Assembly: GCF_008297975.1 (NCBI RefSeq)
Contig: NZ_VLNY01000005.1
Location: 248,001-312,000, forward strand
Source: Antrihabitans cavernicola
GTDB taxonomy: Bacteria > Actinomycetota > Actinomycetes > Mycobacteriales > Mycobacteriaceae
Length of the DNA stretch: 64,000 bases
Reading direction: 5' to 3'
This document shows positions 18,307 to 27,850 of this stretch, piece by piece (the stretch's first letter is position 1; the number at the start of each line of letters is the position of its first letter). Both the position numbers and the translations under genes were made by a program. The notes beneath the pieces were generated by a model. It had not been told where the DNA came from. It searched no databases and saw only the letters and a program-made list of their open reading frames with translations.

Positions 18307-19470
18307 TCAGCCCTTCAACAGTGCCCGCGACATGACGACCCGCTGAATCTGATTGGTGCCCTCGTAGATCTGCGTGATCTTGGCGTCGCGCATCATGCGC
18401 TCGACCGGGAAGTCGGTGGTGTAGCCGGCGCCACCGAAGAGCTGAACGGCGTCGGTGGTGACCTCCATGGCCACGTCGGAGGCGAAGCACTTGGCCGCCG
18501 CCGAGATGAAGCCCAAGTTCTTCTCGCCACGCTCTGCGCGTGCGGCCGACGTGTAGACCATCAGGCGCGCTGCCTCGATCTTCATCGCCATATCGGCGAG
18601 CATGAACTGCACCGCCTGGTTGTCGGCGATCGCTTTGCCGAACTGCTTGCGGTCCTTCGTGTATGCCAGGGCGGCATCGAATGCACCCTGGGCAAGGCCG
18701 ACTGCCTGCGCGCCGATGGTCGGGCGCGTGTGGTCGAGGGTTTCCAGCGCGGTCTTGAAGCCGGTGCCGGGATCGCCGATGATGCGGTCGCCCGGGATCT
18801 TGCAGTTCTCGAAGGCGAGCTCGGCGGTCGGCGAACCCTTGATGCCGAGCTTGTGCTCGTAGCCGGTGACCGAGAAGCCGGGATCGTCCTTGTGGACGAT
18901 GAACGAGCTGATGCCGTTGGCACCCTTGTCGGGATCGGTCACGGCCATCACCGTGTACCAGGTGGACTTACCGCCGTTGGTGATCCAACACTTGGAGCCG
19001 TTGAGGATCCAGTCGTCGCCGTCCTGCTTCGCACGGGTCCGCATGGCGGCCGCGTCGGAGCCCGCCTCCCGCTCGGACAGCGCGTACGACGCCATCAGAC
19101 CGTCGTTGGCGAGCGTCGGAAGGACCTGCTTCTTGAGCTCTTCGGAGCCCTTGAGGATCAGGCCCATGGTGCCGAGCTTGTTGACCGCCGGAATCAGCGA
19201 GGACGAGCCGCACACGCGGGCGACTTCCTCGATCACGATGCAGGTGGCAACCGAGTCCGCACCCTGGCCGTCGTAGGCCTCGGGGACGTGGACCGCGTTG
19301 AAGCCGGATGCGTTGAGAGCGGTGAGTGCCTCTTCCGGAAAACGTGACTCGCCGTCGACGTCCTTTGCGTACGGCGCGATCTCCTTCTCCGACAGCGCGC
19401 GGATCGCGGACCTCAGCTCGTCGTGCTCCTCTGCCAGCTTGAACAGATCGAAATCCGGGTTTCCAGCCAT
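18307..19470 (-). CDS. fadE25: acyl-CoA dehydrogenase FadE25
   Basis: FAD enzyme that oxidises acyl-CoA to trans-2-enoyl-CoA in beta-oxidation. 387 residues. Flavin and substrate signatures are complete: ASYALSEREAGSDAA, WITNGG, DRKQFGKAI and the catalytic base Glu370 in QIYEGTNQIQR. The sequence tracks closely what I recall of M. tuberculosis FadE25 (Rv3274c), including the N-terminal NPDFDLFKL. ATG 19470 has GAGGGAGC 5 bases upstream; the longer frame to 19518 lacks this. The TetR gene lies just upstream on the same strand, and its presumed operators sit in the promoter. Confidence 0.95.
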   Translation of the reverse strand: MAGNPDFDLFKLAEEHDELRSAIRALSEKEIAPYAKDVDGESRFPEEALTALNASGFNAVHVPEAYDGQGADSVATCIVIEEVARVCGSSSLIPAVNKLGTMGLILKGSEELKKQVLPTLANDGLMASYALSEREAGSDAAAMRTRAKQDGDDWILNGSKCWITNGGKSTWYTVMAVTDPDKGANGISSFIVHKDDPGFSVTGYEHKLGIKGSPTAELAFENCKIPGDRIIGDPGTGFKTALETLDHTRPTIGAQAVGLAQGAFDAALAYTKDRKQFGKAIADNQAVQFMLADMAMKIEAARLMVYTSAARAERGEKNLGFISAAAKCFASDVAMEVTTDAVQLFGGAGYTTDFPVERMMRDAKITQIYEGTNQIQRVVMSRALLKG

Positions 19471-19503
19471 CAACAGCTCCCTCGAATGTAGGAAAGATTG
19501 CGC

Positions 19504-19579
19504 GGCACTGAGTGCCATCCAATCGGACTATACCGCACGAAACTTCGTCGTTCAGTGCCAATGTTGGACACTGAGTGCC
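19504..19579 (-). promoter_or_regulatory. fadE25 promoter with repeated palindromic operators
   Basis: GGCACTGAGTGCC (19504-19516) is a perfect odd palindrome. A near copy GACACTGAGTGCC lies at 19567-19579 with one change, and a half-site AGTGCC at 19554-19559. Between them the minus strand has TATAGT (19527-19532) as -10, placing the downstream operator right at the transcription start. This is a convincing repressor site, most simply for the TetR protein encoded next door. Confidence 0.65.
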
Positions 19580-19598
19580 AGTTCACTCGATGTCCATG

Positions 19599-20255
19599 TC
19601 ACTGCGCGTCCAGTTTCCGCTGTACCAACTCGGCAACGCGCCGCGACGACATGTCTCTCGGAAAGACCGCTACCACCATGTTGTCGTCGGAGGCGGTACG
19701 CCAACCATGACCGATACTGCCCAACACGTCTCGCAACTCGCGTGTCGTCGTCCGGCTGCCATCGCGCGCCATCCGGCGCAGCAGGTAGTTGTGGGTGGCC
19801 GTCACCGTCGCCGCGAACTGAACGAGAACAAGATCGGGCTCATCGGGAAGAGATCGACGCAGATAGTCGGTGAACAGGCGCTCGTAGCGAAAGATCGTCA
19901 CGATCTCGCGGTCGCGCAACGCGGGAACCTCGTGCACGACGCCGTAGCGGCGCTGTGTGATGTCCCGCCAGTTCGAGAAGCCATCGAAGATCAGCACCGC
20001 GGCTTCGCGAACGGCATCCCACGGATCGTCGTGCTCGCCCGCGAGAAAATCGGCCGCTTGCGACAAGAGAATTTCGTGATCGGCGAAAACGACGTCTTCC
20101 TTCGCGCGGAACTGTCGAAAGAAGGTGCGTCTCGAGATTCCCGCCGCCTCGGCGATCTCGTCGACGGATGTCGCCTCGTACCCCTTCTCCGCGAACAGCC
20201 GGAGCGCCTCCGCAACGACGACGAGCCGAAAGCGGGCGGACGCGTCGGTGGGCAC
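19599..20255 (-). CDS. TetR-family regulator upstream of fadE25
   Basis: 218 residues starting at GTG 20255, two bases after the purE stop, so it is the last-but-one gene of the purK-purE-tetR-fadE25 run. HTH: LRLFAEKGYEATSVDEIAEAAGISRRTFFRQF (about 17-48), the SRRTFFRQF ending being common in actinobacterial fatty-acid TetR proteins. The C-terminal domain has YGVVHEVPALRDREIV and a Tyr/Arg-rich helix. Position and the GGCACTGAGTGCC sites before fadE25 suggest it controls acyl-CoA dehydrogenase expression, with an acyl-CoA as possible ligand. Confidence 0.88.
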   Translation of the reverse strand: MPTDASARFRLVVVAEALRLFAEKGYEATSVDEIAEAAGISRRTFFRQFRAKEDVVFADHEILLSQAADFLAGEHDDPWDAVREAAVLIFDGFSNWRDITQRRYGVVHEVPALRDREIVTIFRYERLFTDYLRRSLPDEPDLVLVQFAATVTATHNYLLRRMARDGSRTTTRELRDVLGSIGHGWRTASDDNMVVAVFPRDMSSRRVAELVQRKLDAQ

Positions 20256-20257
20256 GG

Positions 20258-20803
20258 TCAGCCCAGCAGCTTGTTGCGCAGCGCCGCGTCCTTCTCCAGC
20301 ACCATGGTTTCCAGGCCCGCCTGGAACTGCTCCATTCGCGCGCGAAGGGCGTCGTCGGACGAGCCGAGAATTCGTGCGGCGAGCAGCCCTGCGTTGCGAG
20401 CCCCGCCGATCGATACCGTCGCGACCGGAACACCCGCGGGCATCTGCACGATCGACAGCAGCGAATCCATGCCGTCCAGGTACTCGAGCGGAACCGGAAC
20501 CCCGATCACCGGCAGTGGTGTTGCCGACGCGACCATGCCGGGCAGGTGGGCAGCACCACCGGCACCGGCGATGATGACCCGCAGGCCGCGCCCGGCGGCG
20601 TCGCGGGCGTAGTCGAGCATCCGCTGCGGCGTGCGGTGCGCCGAGACGACGCCGACCTCGAACCGAATTTCGAACTCCGCCAACGCTTCCGCAGCGGCTT
20701 CCATCGTCGGCCAGTCGGAGTCGCTGCCCATGATCAGGCCTACCTGCACTGCGGTCCCAGAAACGTCGGTCCCAGAAACGTCGGTCCCAGAAACGTCGGT
20801 CAT
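20258..20803 (-). CDS. purE: N5-carboxyaminoimidazole ribonucleotide mutase PurE
   Basis: Class I PurE: converts N5-CAIR to CAIR in purine synthesis, using the product of PurK. 181 residues. Core motifs are [17 protein letters not shown] (with the active-site His), [11 protein letters not shown] and [12 protein letters not shown]. The N-terminus carries three tandem DVSGT pentapeptides encoded by a 15-bp DNA repeat (20753-20797), an addition outside the enzyme fold. ATG 20803 overlaps the purK stop as ATGA, so translation is coupled. An in-frame ATG at 20818 is also possible. Confidence 0.95.
   Translation of the reverse strand: MTDVSGTDVSGTDVSGTAVQVGLIMGSDSDWPTMEAAAEALAEFEIRFEVGVVSAHRTPQRMLDYARDAAGRGLRVIIAGAGGAAHLPGMVASATPLPVIGVPVPLEYLDGMDSLLSIVQMPAGVPVATVSIGGARNAGLLAARILGSSDDALRARMEQFQAGLETMVLEKDAALRNKLLG
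20753..20797. repeat. three perfect 15-bp tandem repeats in the 5' end of purE
   Basis: GGTCCCAGAAACGTC occurs three times without mismatch, followed by a partial fourth unit. On the coding strand it encodes DVSGT three times. Unit length is a multiple of three, so copy-number change leaves purE in frame. Confidence 0.95.
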
Positions 20804-22074
20804 GAATGTATGTCCCATCCGTCGGTCCATTCGGCGTGTGACAACCAATGGGCCGCACGCTCGGCTTTTTCGCGCACCACTGCGACGTCGTCGCCGAGCA
20901 CGTTGACATGCCCGATCTTGCGCGCGGGGCGTTCGCCCTTGCCGTACAGGTGCACCTTGGCATCGGGCATTCGGGCAAACAGGTGATGGACTCGCTCGTC
21001 CATGCTCATCGTCGGCGCATGTGGAGCGCCGAGCACGTTCGCCATCACCGTGACCGGGGCAAGGGGCGACGTGTCGCCGAGCGGGTAGTCGAGCACGGCC
21101 CGCAGATGCTGCTCGAACTGCGACGTTCGCGCGCCGTCCATTCCCCAGTGACCGGAGTTGTGCGGGCGCATCGCAAGCTCGTTGATCAAGATCTCGCCCG
21201 TGGTCGTCTCGAACAGCTCGACCGCCATCGCCCCGACCACACCCAGTTCGCCTGCCAGCCGCAGCGCCAGATTCTCGGCCTCTGCCGATACGTCTTCGGA
21301 CAGATCCGGCGCGGGAGCAATCACGACAGCGCACTGGCCGTCGCGTTGGACCGTCTCGACGACCGGCCACGCCGCACCCTGCCCGAACGGTGACCGCGCC
21401 ACCATCGCAGACAACTCGCGTCGCAGCGCAACCTTGACTTCGACGACCAGCGGCACGTCCTTGGCCAGCTGCTCCTCGACGATCTTCTCGGCTTCCCACT
21501 GGTCGGCAGGCATCCAGACACCACGACCGTCGTAGCCACCGCGAATCGCCTTCACCACCACCGGCCAGCCGTGATCGTCTGCGAAACGGGTGACGTCACC
21601 CAGCTCGGTGACCTCGGCATAGGGCGGGATGGGCAGGCCGAGTTGCTCCAACTTGCGCCGCATCGCCAATTTGTCCTGCGCGAAGATCAACGCTTCCGGT
21701 GGCGGAGCTACGTTCACGCCTTCGGCGACCAAGATGTCGAGGTGCTCGGTGGGCACGTGCTCGTGATCGAAGGTGAACGCATTGGACCCGACTGCCGCTC
21801 GACGCAGCGCATCCAGATCCGTATGCGATCCGATCACCACATCGCGGCACACCTGAGCAGCCGGCTCGTCGGCACCGGCGGACAGCACTCGCAGACTTTG
21901 GCCGAGCGCGATCGCGGCCTGATGCGTCATCCGTGCGAGCTGCCCGCCGCCGACCATCGTGACCACCGGCATCGATGCATCCAACTCGCGTGGTGTGCTG
22001 GGGCGGGGCGCCGACCCGTCGAGTTTTTCGAGATCCGCAGCTGAAGTTCCATCCACGGCTGACAATGTTGTCAT
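20800..22074 (-). CDS. purK: N5-carboxyaminoimidazole ribonucleotide synthase PurK
   Basis: ATP-grasp ligase that carboxylates AIR with bicarbonate to N5-CAIR. 424 residues; PurK core with [14 protein letters not shown] for the N-terminal Rossmann part, [13 protein letters not shown], the grasp loop [13 protein letters not shown] and metal-binding [12 protein letters not shown]. An extra 30-residue leader ([17 protein letters not shown]...) precedes the core; ATG 22074 is the best start, though without a clear ribosome binding site. It heads the purK-purE-tetR-fadE25 run. Confidence 0.95.
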   Translation of the reverse strand: MTTLSAVDGTSAADLEKLDGSAPRPSTPRELDASMPVVTMVGGGQLARMTHQAAIALGQSLRVLSAGADEPAAQVCRDVVIGSHTDLDALRRAAVGSNAFTFDHEHVPTEHLDILVAEGVNVAPPPEALIFAQDKLAMRRKLEQLGLPIPPYAEVTELGDVTRFADDHGWPVVVKAIRGGYDGRGVWMPADQWEAEKIVEEQLAKDVPLVVEVKVALRRELSAMVARSPFGQGAAWPVVETVQRDGQCAVVIAPAPDLSEDVSAEAENLALRLAGELGVVGAMAVELFETTTGEILINELAMRPHNSGHWGMDGARTSQFEQHLRAVLDYPLGDTSPLAPVTVMANVLGAPHAPTMSMDERVHHLFARMPDAKVHLYGKGERPARKIGHVNVLGDDVAVVREKAERAAHWLSHAEWTDGWDIHS

Positions 22075-22179
22075 GTTCGGTCGACCACGACGGTTGCACG
22101 TGTGAAGTTCCGTATGGATTGACCCCAATATGCGCGTCGAGTCGGCAACAGTTCGTTGCCTTTCGTACACTTCTTCGTT

Positions 22180-22713
22180 GTGTCCCTAGTCGATAACGCG
22201 GTAGGTCGCGTTCCCCAGCCCTACCGGGACATGCTGCTTCGGCACAGCGAGTTGATCAAATTTGCAATCGTCGGCGGAACCACCATGGTTTTCGATTTGG
22301 CGATCTTCTACTCCCTGAGCCTGACGGTTCTCGAAGAGAAGCCGGTGGTCGCCAAGATCATCTCGGGCGTGCTCGCAACGATCCTCAGCTACATCCTCAA
22401 TCGCGAGTGGGCATTCCGGAATCGTGGCGGTCGGGAACGCCACCACGAGGCGCTGCTGTTCTTCGCGATCAGCGGAATCGGTGTGCTGCTTGCCGCCGCA
22501 CCGTTGTGGATCGCGAACAACATCTTCGACATCCGCGAGACGACGGAGAGCCTGACGACGCGGCTGATCGTCGATTTCGTCCTGAACTACATCATCGGCA
22601 ACCTGCTGCAGATGGTCTTCCGGTTCTGGGCGCTGCGCCGATTCGCGTTCCCGGACGAAGACGTGAACGCGGTCGATTACGACGAGGCCGAGGAAGAGTT
22701 CGGCCACTCGTAG
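22180..22713 (+). CDS. GtrA-family membrane protein
   Basis: 177 residues, four transmembrane helices (LIKFAIVGGTTMVFDLAIFYSL; VVAKIISGVLATILSYILNREWAF; ALLFFAISGIGVLLAAAPLWIA; LIVDFVLNYIIGNLLQMVFRFWALRRFAF). GtrA/DPMS3-type proteins are thought to flip or assist polyprenyl-phosphate sugars; in this group of bacteria they support arabinan or mannan assembly. Same position as Rv3277. GTG 22180 is the likely start; TACACT (22166-22171) ends 8 bases before it and could be the -10 of a leaderless transcript. Its stop abuts the stop of the convergent histidine kinase. Confidence 0.88.
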   Translation: MSLVDNAVGRVPQPYRDMLLRHSELIKFAIVGGTTMVFDLAIFYSLSLTVLEEKPVVAKIISGVLATILSYILNREWAFRNRGGRERHHEALLFFAISGIGVLLAAAPLWIANNIFDIRETTESLTTRLIVDFVLNYIIGNLLQMVFRFWALRRFAFPDEDVNAVDYDEAEEEFGHS

Positions 22714-24021
22714 CTAGCGCGGTTCACCCACGGTCGGCAGCGCCGGAACGGTTGCTCGTGCCGATGCCAGGAACAGTGCGAACAATGCGGGACGCCGGCG
22801 CTGCAACTCCAGCCGTCCGCCATCGGCCTCGACCAGTGCACGCGCGAGCGCAAGGCCGACGCCGGTAGATCCGGCACCGGAGAAGCCGCGGTCGAAGATG
22901 TGCGGAGCGAGGTCGTTGCTCACGCCTGCGCCCTCGTCGGCCACTTCCACACAGACACTCGGTTGATCGCCGAGACCGTGCGCCATGCGCACCGTCACCG
23001 TGCAGGCGCCGTCGCCGTGCACGAGCGCGTTGTCGACGAGTACCGATACCGCCTCACGCAGACGTGAACCGGTGATCGGGGCGCGCAGCGACGCATCACC
23101 ACCCAGCACCAGGCTGCGACCCGCATCCACGAACGGACGTTGCCAATCGGCGACCACGCCCGACAACTCCGCGACGACCGGCACCGGTCGCCCACCGGCC
23201 GCACCGTCGATGCGCGACGACCGAACCAGGTCGTCGATCGCGACGGTCAGCCGATCCACCTGGGCCATTGCTTCTTCGGCTTCGTCGACCACCGCGGGAT
23301 CGTCGTGGACGGAGAGCTCGTCCAGTCGTAGGCGGACGGCGGTGAGCCTGCTGCGGAGCTGATGGGACACATCTGCGACCAACGTCCGCTCGCGCTGCAG
23401 TCGACCGGAGATTTCGACGGTCGCCGAGTCCAGAACATCGGACACCCGGTCCAGTTCGGCGATGCCGTGCCTGCGCGGATCGGGCCGGAAGTCGCCCTCG
23501 GCAAGCCGAGCCGCACGGGCTGCGACATCCCGCAGCGGGTCGGCGAGGCGTCGCGCGGTCACGACGGCGACTCCGGTACCCGCAGCCATCGAAGCCAGCA
23601 CGACCAGCGCGACCGTCGCGACGGCCTGTCGCTGCAACACTCGCATCTCGTCGGACGGCACTTCCAGTCGCAACGACCCCGATGTGCCCATCGACAGCGA
23701 TTCGACCAGCGGGTTCCGGACGGATTCGCTGCCGATGTCGATACGGGACGCGCTGTCCACGGGGGTCGGATAGACCACGACAAGCTTGCCGCCGTTGGGG
23801 ATCAGCAGACGTACGGCGCTTGCGTCGAGCGGTCCGTCGACCAGCCCCTCGTCACCCTCCTGCGAGATGATCTCCGCTGCCATCCGATCGAGACGGGTCT
23901 GCAGGTCGTTGCGGGTGATGTCTTCGACCCACAACCAGGCCGTGTACATCAAGGGCAGGCCGAGGACCAGTGTGGTCAACAGAACCACCGCGAGGACCGA
24001 CAGCAGAATTCGGCGGCGCAT
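22714..24021 (-). CDS. two-component sensor histidine kinase
   Basis: 435 residues. Helix 1 (about 4-28), an extracellular sensor loop of about 100 residues, helix 2 (about 132-152), HAMP (RRLADPLRDVAARAARLAEGDF), H-box DVSHQLRSRLTAVRLRL with the phosphorylated His, and an HATPase_c domain with VLVDNALVHG (N), VADEGAGV (G1) and GSTGVGLALARALVEADGG (G2). In the kinase H-box the usual Pro after the His-x-Leu-Arg is replaced by Ser, as in some actinobacterial kinases. The response regulator lies 12 bases upstream on the same strand. Signal not known. Confidence 0.92.
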   Translation of the reverse strand: MRRRILLSVLAVVLLTTLVLGLPLMYTAWLWVEDITRNDLQTRLDRMAAEIISQEGDEGLVDGPLDASAVRLLIPNGGKLVVVYPTPVDSASRIDIGSESVRNPLVESLSMGTSGSLRLEVPSDEMRVLQRQAVATVALVVLASMAAGTGVAVVTARRLADPLRDVAARAARLAEGDFRPDPRRHGIAELDRVSDVLDSATVEISGRLQRERTLVADVSHQLRSRLTAVRLRLDELSVHDDPAVVDEAEEAMAQVDRLTVAIDDLVRSSRIDGAAGGRPVPVVAELSGVVADWQRPFVDAGRSLVLGGDASLRAPITGSRLREAVSVLVDNALVHGDGACTVTVRMAHGLGDQPSVCVEVADEGAGVSNDLAPHIFDRGFSGAGSTGVGLALARALVEADGGRLELQRRRPALFALFLASARATVPALPTVGEPR

Positions 24022-24033
24022 GCGTTGGCGAAG

Positions 24034-24714
24034 CTAGTCGGTGTTCAGCCGGAATCCGACACCGCGCACCGTCGCGATGCGCCGTTCCGCCACCGACCCC
24101 TCGTCGCCGATCTTTCGGCGCAACCAGGACATGTGCATGTCGAGGGTCTTCGATCCGCGCAGCTCGGCATCGCCCCACACCTCGCGCAGGATGGTGTCTC
24201 GCGAGACCACCTGCCCAGCACGGTCGATGAGTACCTTGAGCAGCTCGTACTCCTTGTTCGCGAGACCGATCTCGCTGCCGTTGACAAGAACGCGTCTCGC
24301 CGCGGGCTCGAGCCGAATGCCGCCGACCTCCACCACTGCGTCCTCGGAGCCGGTGCTGCGACGCAGCAGCGCACGCACGCGGGCCATCAGCTCGGCGAGA
24401 CGGAACGGCTTGCCGACGTAATCGTCGGCGCCTGCGTCGAGCCCGACCACGAAATCGACCTCGTCGGTCCGTGCCGTCAGCATGAGGACAGCCAGGTCGG
24501 AGCGGTGCGCGCGCACCTGGCGGCACACCTCCAGGCCGTCCATCCCGGGCAGACCGAGATCGAGAATCAGCAGGTCGTGGCTGCCTTCGAGAGCTGATTT
24601 GAGGGCAGCTGGGCCGGAATGCTCGATCGTTACGGAGTATCCCTCCCTGCCGAGAGCACGGGAAAGCGGAGCGGCGATGGCCTCGTCATCTTCGGCCAGG
24701 AGTACGGCAGTCAC
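24034..24714 (-). CDS. OmpR-family response regulator
   Basis: 226 residues. Receiver domain with acidic pocket AEDD (7-10), phosphoacceptor Asp52 in LILDLGLPG and Lys in VGKPFR; C-terminal winged helix with RVLVNGSEIGLANKEYELLKVL and ETLDMHMSWLRRKIG-type recognition region. GTG 24714 is the start, 4 bases after the bPH2 gene stop, so kinase, regulator, bPH2 protein and birA form one leftward run. The pair is not in the corresponding M. tuberculosis locus as I remember it, so it may be a lineage insertion between gtrA and the bPH2 gene. Confidence 0.92.
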   Translation of the reverse strand: MTAVLLAEDDEAIAAPLSRALGREGYSVTIEHSGPAALKSALEGSHDLLILDLGLPGMDGLEVCRQVRAHRSDLAVLMLTARTDEVDFVVGLDAGADDYVGKPFRLAELMARVRALLRRSTGSEDAVVEVGGIRLEPAARRVLVNGSEIGLANKEYELLKVLIDRAGQVVSRDTILREVWGDAELRGSKTLDMHMSWLRRKIGDEGSVAERRIATVRGVGFRLNTD

Positions 24715-24718
24715 GAAT

Positions 24719-25297
24719 TCAGCGTACGGACCTGCCGCGATGCCCGTCGGGATCGTCGGGATCTTGCCCGAATTCGTCGCCTCGATCGCGGTCACGGTCG
24801 AGATCCATCGCATCGAACACCTGGTGATAGAGCAGCGAGTGGACCCGCTCCACCTGCGGCACCTCGTCGAACTCCAGCGGATCCTCCGATGCCGACCCGA
24901 TGATCAGGGTGCCGGTACCCAGCATGCGGTCGAACAGTCCGTGCCGAAACTGAACGTTGGAGATCCGCCCCATCGGAATGTCGATGCCGGTGTGGGTGAG
25001 CACACCTTTGCGAATAAGGACTCGCCGATCCGTCACGATGAAATGTGTTGCCTTCCAACGGATCAGCGGAACCAGGCAGCGCCACGCGACCACGATCGCC
25101 CACAGCACCGCCACCGCGATCAGCAGAATCGATCGACTGTTCCCGTCGATCCGTGCCTGCACGACGCCGAGTAGAAAGCCTGCAATCGCAGTCGCGACGA
25201 TGAAGACGAGTGCGGGGACGAACAGCATCTTCCAGTGCGGATGCCGATGCAGCAGCAGCTCTTCGTCGTCCGCGAGAGCATCTTCCGGATATCCCAT
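24719..25297 (-). CDS. bPH2-domain membrane protein (Rv3278c-like)
   Basis: 192 residues: two membrane helices (LFVPALVFIVATAIAGFLLGVVQA; SILLIAVAVLWAIVVAWRCL) and then a YdbS-type bacterial PH domain (PF03703): THFIVTDRRVLIRKGVLTHTGIDIPMGRISNVQFRHGLFDRMLGTG, shown here only to place the conserved strand-helix order. An acidic Asp/Arg-rich tail ends the protein. ATG 25297 is chosen because MGYPEDALADDEELLLHRHPHWKM is the usual N-terminus of this group. Role unknown; position between birA and purK/gtrA is conserved in mycobacteria. Confidence 0.85.
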   Translation of the reverse strand: MGYPEDALADDEELLLHRHPHWKMLFVPALVFIVATAIAGFLLGVVQARIDGNSRSILLIAVAVLWAIVVAWRCLVPLIRWKATHFIVTDRRVLIRKGVLTHTGIDIPMGRISNVQFRHGLFDRMLGTGTLIIGSASEDPLEFDEVPQVERVHSLLYHQVFDAMDLDRDRDRGDEFGQDPDDPDGHRGRSVR

Positions 25298-25314
25298 TTC
25301 TTGTCGAACCCTGT

Positions 25315-26118
25315 CTATGCCGGTCGCAGGTGGGTCACGTCGCCGGCCGAAACCGAACGGACGCCGGCACCGGTGTCGATCGAAAGCCTGCCTTGGGCAT
25401 CGACATCGGTCGCGGTGCCGGTGACCGCCTCGCCGCCGGGCAGGTCCGCGCGAACCGACGCGCCGATCGTCGAGCAGCGTTCGCGGTAGACCGCGGCCAA
25501 GTCGGCGGTGGACCACCCCACCCTCTCCCATGCGGTCAGCCGCGCTGCCAGTTCTCGAAGCAGGGCGCGAACCAAGGTGGTGCGGTCGGTGATGTCGGCC
25601 CCCGCGAGCAGCAAGGACGTCGCCTCCGGCGCGGGCAGCTCGTCTTCGCGCAGACTCACGTTGAGGCCGATCCCGATCACCACGACGGGCTCCGGTGCGG
25701 TCTCCCCCACCTCGGCGAGGATGCCTGCCACCTTCTTGCCGTCGATCTGAACATCGTTGGGCCACTTCAGCTTTGCGTCGACCTTTGCTGCCGCACGCAA
25801 AGCGTCTACGGCGGCGATGCCGGTCAGCAACGGCAACCACCCCAAATCGGCGGGCGGTATTCCGGGTAGCCGCAGCAGCACCGACATCGAGATCTGCGCC
25901 TGTGGCGGACTGATCCAGGTGCGGGAATGCCTGCCGCGGCCGGTCTCCTGGAACTCCGCGATCAACACGCTCCGATCGGCGTCGCGGTCGCCTGCGCGCG
26001 CCAACAAGTCGGCGTTGGTGGAACCCGTGCTGTCGACGACGTCGAGAGCGGAAAAATACTCGAGCCCTCGCCGCAACTCGGCGGCGTTGAGCGGAGGTCG
26101 GCTGAGATCGCTGAACAT
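25315..26118 (-). CDS. birA: biotin protein ligase BirA
   Basis: Attaches biotin to the AMKM lysine of biotin carboxyl carrier domains via biotinyl-AMP. 267 residues, with no N-terminal HTH, so a ligase without repressor function (class I). The biotin/ATP loop is GRGRHSRTW (60-68), followed by [19 protein letters not shown] with the catalytic Lys. Substrates encoded in the window include AccA3. It is divergent from accD5 with a 91-base gap. ATG 26118 begins [11 protein letters not shown]. Confidence 0.94.
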   Translation of the reverse strand: MFSDLSRPPLNAAELRRGLEYFSALDVVDSTGSTNADLLARAGDRDADRSVLIAEFQETGRGRHSRTWISPPQAQISMSVLLRLPGIPPADLGWLPLLTGIAAVDALRAAAKVDAKLKWPNDVQIDGKKVAGILAEVGETAPEPVVVIGIGLNVSLREDELPAPEATSLLLAGADITDRTTLVRALLRELAARLTAWERVGWSTADLAAVYRERCSTIGASVRADLPGGEAVTGTATDVDAQGRLSIDTGAGVRSVSAGDVTHLRPA

Positions 26119-26173
26119 ACGAGTAGCGTACGGCCGCTTCGGCTTTCTACTGACGAGTAGCTCCCCTCGCCAT

Positions 26174-26201
26174 TTGTCACGGAGTTTCCGCTCGTTAGGC
26201 T
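26174..26201 (+). promoter_or_regulatory. accD5 promoter, probable leaderless transcript
   Basis: TTGTCA (26174-26179) and TAGGCT (26196-26201) are separated by 16 bases, and the ATG of accD5 begins 8 bases after the -10. No Shine-Dalgarno is present, so transcription probably starts at or just before the ATG. Confidence 0.55.
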
Positions 26202-26209
26202 GTCTCTTC

Positions 26210-27850
26210 ATGACCAGTGTTGCGTCGTCGACTCCGACCGAGAAGACATCTGCCCCAGACATCCACACCACCGCAGGAAAGCTCGCGGACCTGCGGAATC
26301 GTCTGGACGAAGCCAAGCTGCCCACCGGCGAAGCCGCCGTGGAGAAGGTGCACGCGAAGGGCAAACTGACCGCCCGCGAGCGCATCACCGCACTGCTCGA
26401 CGAAGGTTCGTTCGTCGAACTCGATGCACTCGCGCGCCACCGCAGTGTGAACTTCGGCTTGGCCGAGAACCGGCCGCTCGGCGACGGTGTGGTCACCGGC
26501 TACGGCACCATCGACGGTCGCGACGTCTGCGTCTTCAGCCAGGACGTCACGGTCTTCGGCGGCAGCCTCGGCGAGGTGTACGGCGAGAAGATCGTGAAGG
26601 TCATGGACCTCGCACTCCGCACCGGTCGACCGCTGATCGGGATCAACGAGGGTGCCGGTGCACGCATCCAGGAAGGCGTGGTCTCGCTCGGCCTCTACGG
26701 CGAGATCTTCCACCGCAACGTGCAGGCATCCGGTGTCATCCCGCAGATCTCGCTGATCATGGGCGCCGCCGCGGGTGGGCACGTCTACTCCCCCGCACTC
26801 ACCGACTTCACCGTGATGGTCGACCAGACGTCGCAGATGTTCGTCACGGGACCCGACGTGATCAAGTCGGTGACCGGCGAAGAGGTCACGATGGAGGATC
26901 TCGGCGGAGCACACACGCACATGGTGAAGTCCGGTGTCGCGCACTACGTTGCGTCCGGCGAGCAGGATGCCCTCGACTACGTCAAGGATCTGCTGAGCTA
27001 CCTGCCGAGCAACAACCGCGGCGAAGCACCCCGCATGATCCCGACCGATCCGATCGACGGCTCGTTCGAGGACTCGCTGACGGCCGAGGACATCGAACTC
27101 GACACGCTGATCCCGGACTCCTCGAATCAGCCGTACGACATGCACGAAGTCATTCGACGCATCCTCGACGACGACGAATTCCTCGAGGTGCAGGCCGAAC
27201 GCGCGATGAACATCGTCGTCGGCTTCGGTCGTGTCGACGGCCGCAGCGTCGGCATCGTCGCAAACCAGCCGATGCAGTTCGCGGGCTGTCTCGACATCGA
27301 CGCCTCCGAGAAGGCCGCGCGTTTCGTCCGTACCTGCGATGCGTTCAACGTCCCGATCATCACCCTCGTCGACGTGCCGGGGTTCCTGCCCGGTACCGAT
27401 CAGGAATACAACGGCATCATCCGCCGCGGAGCCAAGCTGCTCTACGCCTACGGAGAGGCGACGGTCGGCAAGATCACCGTCATCACGCGCAAGGCATACG
27501 GCGGCGCGTACGACGTGATGGGCTCCAAGCACATGGGCGCCGACGTGAACCTGGCCTGGCCGACCGCGCAGATCGCCGTGATGGGCGCTTCCGGCGCTGT
27601 CGGATTCGTCTACCGCAAGCAGTTGCTCGACGCCGCAAAGAACGGTGAAGACGTCGATGCCTTGCGCTTGAAGCTCCAGACCGAGTACGAAGACACGCTG
27701 GTGAACCCGTACGTCGCCGCTGAGCGCGGCTATGTCGACGCGGTCATCCCGCCGTCGCACACACGTGGTCAGATCGTCGCCGCACTGCGTTTGTTGGAAC
27801 GCAAGATGGTGACGTTGCCGCCGAAGAAGCACGGAAACATCCCGCTGTGA
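26210..27850 (+). CDS. accD5: acyl-CoA carboxylase beta subunit AccD5
   Basis: Carboxyltransferase subunit of the propionyl/acetyl-CoA carboxylase that supplies methylmalonyl-CoA for branched lipids. 546 residues with both crotonase-like halves: [17 protein letters not shown] and [17 protein letters not shown] in the N-terminal half, and [29 protein letters not shown] and [15 protein letters not shown] in the C-terminal half, forming the oxyanion holes. ATG 26210 is set by the promoter and the family N-terminus; the frame open to 25757 is antisense to birA. Forms an operon with accE5 and maf. Partner AccA3 is at 31035. Confidence 0.96.
   Translation: MTSVASSTPTEKTSAPDIHTTAGKLADLRNRLDEAKLPTGEAAVEKVHAKGKLTARERITALLDEGSFVELDALARHRSVNFGLAENRPLGDGVVTGYGTIDGRDVCVFSQDVTVFGGSLGEVYGEKIVKVMDLALRTGRPLIGINEGAGARIQEGVVSLGLYGEIFHRNVQASGVIPQISLIMGAAAGGHVYSPALTDFTVMVDQTSQMFVTGPDVIKSVTGEEVTMEDLGGAHTHMVKSGVAHYVASGEQDALDYVKDLLSYLPSNNRGEAPRMIPTDPIDGSFEDSLTAEDIELDTLIPDSSNQPYDMHEVIRRILDDDEFLEVQAERAMNIVVGFGRVDGRSVGIVANQPMQFAGCLDIDASEKAARFVRTCDAFNVPIITLVDVPGFLPGTDQEYNGIIRRGAKLLYAYGEATVGKITVITRKAYGGAYDVMGSKHMGADVNLAWPTAQIAVMGASGAVGFVYRKQLLDAAKNGEDVDALRLKLQTEYEDTLVNPYVAAERGYVDAVIPPSHTRGQIVAALRLLERKMVTLPPKKHGNIPL

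Noticed and set aside
20753-20803. Possible CRISPR-like array
   Set aside because: Only three directly abutting 15-bp units without spacers, inside a coding region; a minisatellite.
20803-21499. N-terminal extension of purE into purK
   Set aside because: PurE begins at MTDVSG with ATGA overlap; the upstream residues are frame-shifted purK sequence.
25757-26209. N-terminal extension of accD5 by 151 codons
   Set aside because: Antisense to birA; the AccD5 N-terminus and promoter place the start at 26210.
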